The notes under the pieces are model-generated. The model made no database searches and was not told the origin of the DNA. It saw only the letters and a list, made by a program, of their open reading frames with translations. From Planctomycetota bacterium (GTDB lineage: Bacteria > Planctomycetota > UBA1135 > GCA-002686595), in contig JAIOPM010000031.1 in assembly GCA_021413885.1 (NCBI GenBank), positions 62,001 to 126,000 of the forward strand: 64,000 bases of DNA, given 5' to 3'. Numbering within the stretch: the stretch's first letter is position 1; each line of letters begins with the position of its first letter. This document shows positions 59,197 through 64,000 of this stretch, one piece after another. A program made the position numbers and the translations under genes.

Positions 59197-61398
59197 TTGG
59201 ATCGCACGCTTCGAAGCTTGGTGACGGATGTCGCTGGCGTGGTGGTTCTCGTGCTGTCGGGCGCGTCAGCACTCGGGCAGACGGCGATCATCAGCGGCGG
59301 CGGCAGCTTGGTGGACAGCAGAACGGCCACAGAGATCTTCACCAACGTCGAGTCCGGATGCTGCGGGGCATATGGCCTCACTGGCGTCGGTGACGTAGTG
59401 GCTTGGGGTGGCTCGTCGTCGCCCGGCGCACCGCTGCCCTCTCCCGGAGTTCGGTTCACGCGAATATCTGTCGCTGCAGGTGTGGGCGCGAGCCTCCGCG
59501 ACGACGGCCAGATTTCGGTTTGGGGATACACGACGCCCGAGTTGCTCGCGGTTCCGCCGTTGCCGTCGGGGACGAAGTACCTCGACGTCGTGACTGGTGC
59601 CGGTCACGTGGTCGCGCTCCGCAGCGACGGCAACGTCGTTGCATGGGGTCAACAATCCTATTCGGGCATTCTCACGGTTCCTCCGTTGCCGACGGGCGTT
59701 ACCTACGTCCAGATCGCGTCGGGCTGGGCGCATTCCGTTGCCTTGCGCAGCGACAACCAGGTCGTGATGTGGGGTACGACGTATCCCTACAACCCCGCGT
59801 ACGGCGATGTGGTGCCGGCGTTGCCACCGGGGCTCGGCTACACGGAAATTTGGTGTGGCCAACACACTGGATTCGCCCGTCGCAGCGACGGGTCGATCGT
59901 GTGCTGGGGGTCGCCCAATCTCGTCGCCCAGTTGCCCGCGCTTCCCCCAGGGGTGATCTACACACGCTTCTCCGCGGACTTCCACGCTGCGTGGGCTTTG
60001 CGTAGCGACGGCAAGATCGAGGTGCTCGAGTATGTGCACAGCGGTCAATACGATCCGCCGCCTCTTCCCGTCGGCATGAAGTACATCGACGCGGAGATCG
60101 GTGTCTGTCTCCGGAGCGACGGACGTCCAGTCGGAATGGGACTCAAGAACCCCATCCCGGCGCCGACGCCGAGTTCCTACTACGTCGAGTTGTGTCCGAC
60201 GCTCGGCTACGACCGTTTGATTCGCTGCAGCGACGGTTCGCTCGTCGGTTGGGGAAGCAACGTGCTCGGACAGTTGTCGATTCCGTCGCTGCCCGCGGGG
60301 CTTCGCTATGTGAGTGCGAGCTCGGGCGTCGGGTTCTCCCTGGCGTTACACGACGACGGGACGCTCATCGCGTGGGGAGACGCCGCTTTCGGACAGTTGG
60401 CAGTCCCACCGCTGCCGCTCGGAGTGACGTACACGCGAGCCTGCGCCGGCGGATTTCATGCCGCTGCGGTCCGGAGCGACGGAGTGCTCGTCGCATGGGG
60501 GCACAACAGCGACGGTCAGATCGACGTTCCACCAGCCCCGGCGGGCTTGAAGTATGTCGACGTGTCGTGCGGCTCGTACCACACGTATGGGCTCCTGAGC
60601 GACGGCTCCGTCCAGGCCTGGGGTTCGAACGCGAATCAGCAACTCTTCGTCGGCGCTGGACCCTGCGATGCGATCGACGCCTCGTATTCGTGCGGTGCCG
60701 GTTTGCTGAAGACGGGCAAGATCCGAACGTGGCCATCGTCAGGTCCTGCATCTCCGCCGCCCGGCGTGTCGTTCACGCAGATCGCGGCCGGCGGCGTCAA
60801 CTACGTCACCGCGTTGATGAGCGATGGGCGGGTGTTCACGCGCGAGGCTCAGGCATCCTTGCATCCTCCATTCCTCGACTCGTTCGATGCGATCCCGGGA
60901 CGTCATTGCCTGCAGGTGGAATACGACTCGACGTCCGGACCGATCGCGATCTACGAAGTGCCGTGCACTCATCCGGTCGTCTACTGCACCGCGAAGCCGA
61001 ACTCGCTCGGTTGCACGCCGAGCATCGGTTCGAGCGGTGCGGCGAGCGCCTTGTCGACATCGCCGTTCCTCGTCACCGGCGCGAACTTTGTCAACAACAA
61101 GAACGGCGTGCTGCTGTACAGCTCGATCCAGGCGGCGACTCCGTTCCAAGGCGGCACGCTCTGCATCGCGCCGACCGCGACGCATTCGCCCGTCCTGAAT
61201 TCCGGCGGCAGCTCGAGCGGGATGGACTGCAGCGGCGCGTTTGCGTGGGACTTCAACCAACGCATCCAGTCCGGCGTCGATCCGACCCTCATTCCGAAGG
61301 CGGTCGTCTACGCGCAGTTCTTTGCGCGCGATCCCGCTGATCCAACCGGCTTCGGAACGAGCCTCTCGAACGCGCTCCGCTTCGACATCTGTCCGTGA
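59197..61398 (+). CDS. Secreted RCC1-repeat protein with the same C-terminal domain
   Basis: A 733-residue protein if started at TTG 59197: GGAGG lies 5 nt upstream and a signal peptide follows (SLVTDVAGVVVLVLSGASALG). An ATG at 59068 would add 43 residues without a good ribosome site. Twelve or so RCC1-type repeats follow (for example ALRSDGNVVAWGQQ, ARRSDGSIVCWGSP, GLLSDGSVQAWGSN), predicting beta-propellers. The last ~140 residues match the Cys-containing C-terminal domain of the upstream gene (YC, NSLGC, GG-LC, DC, ICP). Probably a surface-exposed binding protein. Confidence 0.85.
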   Translation: MDRTLRSLVTDVAGVVVLVLSGASALGQTAIISGGGSLVDSRTATEIFTNVESGCCGAYGLTGVGDVVAWGGSSSPGAPLPSPGVRFTRISVAAGVGASLRDDGQISVWGYTTPELLAVPPLPSGTKYLDVVTGAGHVVALRSDGNVVAWGQQSYSGILTVPPLPTGVTYVQIASGWAHSVALRSDNQVVMWGTTYPYNPAYGDVVPALPPGLGYTEIWCGQHTGFARRSDGSIVCWGSPNLVAQLPALPPGVIYTRFSADFHAAWALRSDGKIEVLEYVHSGQYDPPPLPVGMKYIDAEIGVCLRSDGRPVGMGLKNPIPAPTPSSYYVELCPTLGYDRLIRCSDGSLVGWGSNVLGQLSIPSLPAGLRYVSASSGVGFSLALHDDGTLIAWGDAAFGQLAVPPLPLGVTYTRACAGGFHAAAVRSDGVLVAWGHNSDGQIDVPPAPAGLKYVDVSCGSYHTYGLLSDGSVQAWGSNANQQLFVGAGPCDAIDASYSCGAGLLKTGKIRTWPSSGPASPPPGVSFTQIAAGGVNYVTALMSDGRVFTREAQASLHPPFLDSFDAIPGRHCLQVEYDSTSGPIAIYEVPCTHPVVYCTAKPNSLGCTPSIGSSGAASALSTSPFLVTGANFVNNKNGVLLYSSIQAATPFQGGTLCIAPTATHSPVLNSGGSSSGMDCSGAFAWDFNQRIQSGVDPTLIPKAVVYAQFFARDPADPTGFGTSLSNALRFDICP

Positions 61399-61449
61399 TA
61401 TGGACGGTCCGGTCACGCGCGGCCGCGACGCGGATTGCGCGTGATCGCG

Positions 61450-61455
61450 TAGGCT
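61450..61455 (+). promoter_or_regulatory. Candidate -10 (TAGGCT)
   Basis: TAGGCT ends 9 nt before ATG 61465 with no Shine-Dalgarno. It fits a leaderless promoter. Confidence 0.35.
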
Positions 61456-61464
61456 CGTTGCGCG

Positions 61465-62682
61465 ATGTGGGTTCTCGGGATGTGCGTTGCGCTGGGCTTC
61501 GTGCTCGGTGACGAGAAGCTCGCAGAGCCTGCGAAGTGCGTCGCCGTCGTCGAGGCGCTCGGTGCGGAGCTCTGTGGTTCCGAGGCGGCTGCGCGTGTGA
61601 CGATCGTCGTCGCCGAGGAGCGGCGCATCGTCGTTGCACGCGGTTTCGCGGCCGAGGCGACGCGTAAACCCGATCCCGCGGCCGCCATCGCGCTCGGCGC
61701 GCTCTCGCACACGTTCACCGCCGCGGCGGCGTTGGTGCTCGTCGACGACAAGAAGCTCGACCTTCGCGCTCCGGTCACGACGATCCTGCCGGAGCTCGAC
61801 GCGAGTTTTCGCGGCGTCGAGTTGCGTGACTTGCTCTACGGGACGAGCCGCGCGGCTCCGGCGAACGAGAAGAGCGCCGGGCCGACCGCGTTCGTCGCGC
61901 GCGGACCGGTGCGCTCGCGACAAGAACTCGACGGCGTCGATTGGACGTTGGTCGCGCGCGCGATCGAAGCGGCGTCGAAGTCGAAGCACGACGACTTCGT
62001 GGCGAAGCGCGTCCTCGAACCGAGCGGCCTGTCGGCGACCAAACCGTGCGCGCCCGCCGAGTCGTCGCCGGAGTTCGAGAGCACGCCGCAAGACCTCGTC
62101 AACTGGATGCAGGTGCTGCTCGCGCGGTCGCTGCTCTCCGAGCGCTCGACGCACCAGTACATGAGTCCGATCGAGCTCACCGACGGCAACCTCTCGGCGG
62201 GCGGGATGGGGCTCTGCATGAGCAAGGTGCGCGGGCTCAAGCGCTATCGTCTCGCGTCGCACCGCGGCGCGCGGCGGATCGAACTGTCGTACTGGTCGCA
62301 GACCAGGGCGACCGTGCTGATCGTCGCCGAAGACCTCGACGGCGATCTCGACGTCGCGGCGCGACGCGCGGCGGAACGGCTCTTCGAGCTCCCGCCGCTC
62401 ACGCTGAAGCCGATCGACCTCGACGCCGCCGCGGCGCAGCGCGTCGTCGGTGACTGGCGCCTCGGCGGACGCACGCTCTCGATCGCATCGGACGGCGCGC
62501 GGCTGACGGTGAAAGGCGACGACGACGAGCGCTCGATCGCATTGATTCCGCTCTCGCCCGTCGAGTACGCCCGGAGCGACGATCTCGAGGCGCGCATCGT
62601 GCTTCCCGACGGAACCGGCCGTGCCGAGCTCCTGACGGTGCGCCGCGGCGGCCGTGACTTCACCGCGCGACGTCCGGAGTGA
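61465..62682 (+). CDS. Beta-lactamase-fold protein, probably a pseudoenzyme
   Basis: A 405-residue protein with a short hydrophobic N-terminus. It follows the class C beta-lactamase / serine-hydrolase plan: LGALSHTFTAAAALVLVDDKKLDLRAPV aligns with GSVSKTFTAxAxxxLVEEGKLDLDDPV, so catalytic Ser is Ala79 and Lys is His82. DLLYGTSRAAP stands for the LLTHTSG motif, and the Tyr-x-Asn motif is not recognisable. KRVLEPSGLSAT is preserved (xxIFEPLGM). The last ~100 residues are beta-rich. It thus probably has a binding, not catalytic, role; the ligand is unknown. Confidence 0.75.
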   Translation: MWVLGMCVALGFVLGDEKLAEPAKCVAVVEALGAELCGSEAAARVTIVVAEERRIVVARGFAAEATRKPDPAAAIALGALSHTFTAAAALVLVDDKKLDLRAPVTTILPELDASFRGVELRDLLYGTSRAAPANEKSAGPTAFVARGPVRSRQELDGVDWTLVARAIEAASKSKHDDFVAKRVLEPSGLSATKPCAPAESSPEFESTPQDLVNWMQVLLARSLLSERSTHQYMSPIELTDGNLSAGGMGLCMSKVRGLKRYRLASHRGARRIELSYWSQTRATVLIVAEDLDGDLDVAARRAAERLFELPPLTLKPIDLDAAAAQRVVGDWRLGGRTLSIASDGARLTVKGDDDERSIALIPLSPVEYARSDDLEARIVLPDGTGRAELLTVRRGGRDFTARRPE

Positions 62683-62870
62683 GCTCCCGACTCCAGCGCG
62701 TTCCTCCGACCCGCGGACTTCTTCGGCGATCTTGGCGCCGCGGACACTAGAATGCTGGTTCGCATCCGAGGCGGGACTCGAGCTTCGCTCGCCTCCGGTT
62801 GCGCACGACACGATCGGCGTCCTCCTCCGCGCCGGTCCGCGCGAGCAGCCAGGCGAGGCACGCACCAGAC

Positions 62871-64000
62871 ATGACACAAACGCGAAACCTCGGGGCCGAT
62901 CTCCCGTCGCAGCAGTTCGAGAACGTCGTCATTCGCTTCGCGGGCGACTCGGGCGACGGCATGCAGATCACCGGGAGCCAGTTCACGCACACCGCGGCGT
63001 TGCTCGGCAACGATCTCGCGACGTTCCCCGACTTCCCCGCGGAGATCCGCGCGCCGGCCGGCACGCAGCCCGGCGTCTCGGGCTTCCAAGTGCGCTTCAG
63101 CTCGAGCGACATCCACACGCCGGGCGATCGGCCCGACGTTCTCGTCGCGATGAACCCCGCGGCGCTCGCGGTCAACATCAAGGACCTCGCGCCGGGCGGC
63201 ATCGTCATCATCAACACCGGCCAGTTCGCCGAGCGCGACATCGCGAAGGCCGGCCTGAAGTCGAATCCGATGACCGACGGGACCCTCGCGGGTTTCCGCA
63301 AGATCGAGATCGACATCAACGATCGCGTGAAGCGCGCGCTCGAAGGCTCGCCGCTCTCGCCGAAGGACATCCAGCGCTGCAAGAACTTCTACACGCTCGG
63401 GCTGATGTACTGGCTGTACAGCCGGCCGCTCGATGCCACGGTCGTGTGGTTGAAGGACAAGTTCTCGAAGAAGCCCGAGCTCGCCGAGGCGAACATCAAG
63501 GCGTTGACCGCGGGCTTCAACGCCGGCGACATCCACGAGCTCTTCCAGAACCGCTACGAAGTCGCGGCGTGCACCACGATGCCGCCGGGCACGTACCGCA
63601 ACATCACCGGCAATGAAGCCGCGTCGATCGGACTCGTCGCGGGCGCCGAGCTCGCCGGCCTGAAGGTGTTCATCGGTTCGTATCCGATCACGCCGGCGTC
63701 CTCGATCCTCGAGCAGCTCGCGAGCTACAAGCACTACGGCGTCGTCTCGTTCCAGGCCGAGGACGAGATCGCCGCGATCTGCTCCGCGATCGGCGCGTCG
63801 TACACCGGTTATCTCGGCGTCACATCGACGTCGGGTCCCGGCATGGCGTTGAAGGGCGAGGGCATGGGCCTCGCGGTTTCACTCGAGCTGCCGCTCGTGA
63901 TCGTCGACGTGCAACGCGGTGGACCGTCGACCGGCTTGCCGACCAAGACCGAGCAAGCGGATCTGCTGCAAGCGATCTTCGGCCGCAACAGCGAGGCGCC
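62871..64000 (+). CDS. korA: 2-oxoacid:ferredoxin oxidoreductase, alpha subunit (partial)
   Basis: The first 376 residues of a protein that runs off the window. An N-terminal gamma-type domain (VVIRFAGDSGDGMQITG, FPDFPAEIRAPAGTQPGVSGFQV) is fused to the alpha (pyruvate/2-oxoglutarate ferredoxin oxidoreductase) domain with IGSYPITPASSILE, AEDEIAAICSAIGASYTG and TSTSGPGMALKGEGMGLA. This arrangement is typical of KorA, which with KorB converts 2-oxoglutarate to succinyl-CoA, or of related 2-oxoacid enzymes. TAGAAT (62748-62753) is a candidate -10, ~117 nt upstream. Confidence 0.9.
   Translation, partial: MTQTRNLGADLPSQQFENVVIRFAGDSGDGMQITGSQFTHTAALLGNDLATFPDFPAEIRAPAGTQPGVSGFQVRFSSSDIHTPGDRPDVLVAMNPAALAVNIKDLAPGGIVIINTGQFAERDIAKAGLKSNPMTDGTLAGFRKIEIDINDRVKRALEGSPLSPKDIQRCKNFYTLGLMYWLYSRPLDATVVWLKDKFSKKPELAEANIKALTAGFNAGDIHELFQNRYEVAACTTMPPGTYRNITGNEAASIGLVAGAELAGLKVFIGSYPITPASSILEQLASYKHYGVVSFQAEDEIAAICSAIGASYTGYLGVTSTSGPGMALKGEGMGLAVSLELPLVIVDVQRGGPSTGLPTKTEQADLLQAIFGRNSEA

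Noticed and set aside
60739-62877. A ~710-codon minus-strand open frame over the RCC1 and pseudo-beta-lactamase genes
   Set aside because: It spans two real genes on the other strand and has no motif or ribosome site.
1-64000. CRISPR arrays, tRNA and rRNA genes
   Set aside because: No regularly spaced direct repeats, no cloverleaf or CCA-ending tRNA-like sequence, and no rRNA-like stretch was found by reading.

Overview
The window is uniformly GC-rich (roughly two-thirds G+C by eye) and densely coded on both strands, with no rRNA, tRNA, CRISPR array or transposase that I can recognise. The gene content points to a planctomycete-like bacterium (Planctomycetota or a close relative). The signs are an adjacent DUF1800/DUF1501 pair, several secreted HEAT-, RCC1- and FG-GAP-repeat proteins, sulfatase-fold lipoproteins, an unusual eukaryote-type kinase, an archaeal-style type II methionine aminopeptidase, and two secreted proteins sharing a Cys-containing C-terminal domain ending in ICP. 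The assignment is an inference from family distribution, not a measured phylogeny.

Layout. 1-2.9 kb: cell-envelope proteins (a truncated secreted protein, a HEAT-repeat protein, a beta-barrel-like lipoprotein). 2.96-6 kb: a minus-strand UbiD / nitroreductase / peroxiredoxin group. 6.1-9 kb: the translationally coupled DUF1800-DUF1501 pair. 9-13.6 kb: a DEDD exonuclease, an SGNH hydrolase, a NUDIX hydrolase, FolC and an overlapping conserved protein. 13.6-18.2 kb: a structured non-coding stretch, two different RsgA GTPases tail to tail, a SpoU methyltransferase and RarA. 18.3-20.6 kb: a PilB/GspE ATPase and an atypical receiver protein, closed by a strong bidirectional terminator. 20.6-25.5 kb: a secreted protein, RecD2, ribosomal protein bS21 and an RluA-type synthase. 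25.5-30.8 kb: a putative ABC exporter split around a three-gene overlapping cluster, plus a radical SAM protein. 30.8-33.7 kb: two methyltransferases and a glycosyltransferase. 33.7-35.7 kb: a DMP19-like protein and three tandem four-helix membrane paralogues. 35.9-46.5 kb: a sulfatase-fold lipoprotein, a DinG/XPD-type helicase with a degenerate exonuclease domain, topoisomerase I, leucine dehydrogenase and two tandem membrane-anchored paralogues. 46.5-53.7 kb: a kinase, a YfhO-like membrane protein, MetAP-II, an FG-GAP protein and an AraC/VOC pair, with a perfect long-armed palindromic element at 46.46 and 53.57 kb. 53.7-62.7 kb: a glycosyltransferase with an inserted domain, a second sulfatase-fold lipoprotein, the two proteins with the shared C-terminal domain, and a beta-lactamase-fold pseudoenzyme. 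62.87 kb to the end: the start of 2-oxoacid:ferredoxin oxidoreductase alpha.

How it works together. Most genes stand alone or in pairs with overlapping start/stop codons (ATGA, GTGA), and convergent neighbours often overlap at their stops. Several genes have a TAnnnT hexamer only 6-11 nt before the start codon and no Shine-Dalgarno, which suggests leaderless mRNAs. The most unusual signal is the palindromic element. Two copies lie in opposite orientation; each has 36-38 nt perfect arms around a 33-nt loop, and one octamer changes in concert in both arms and in the loop.
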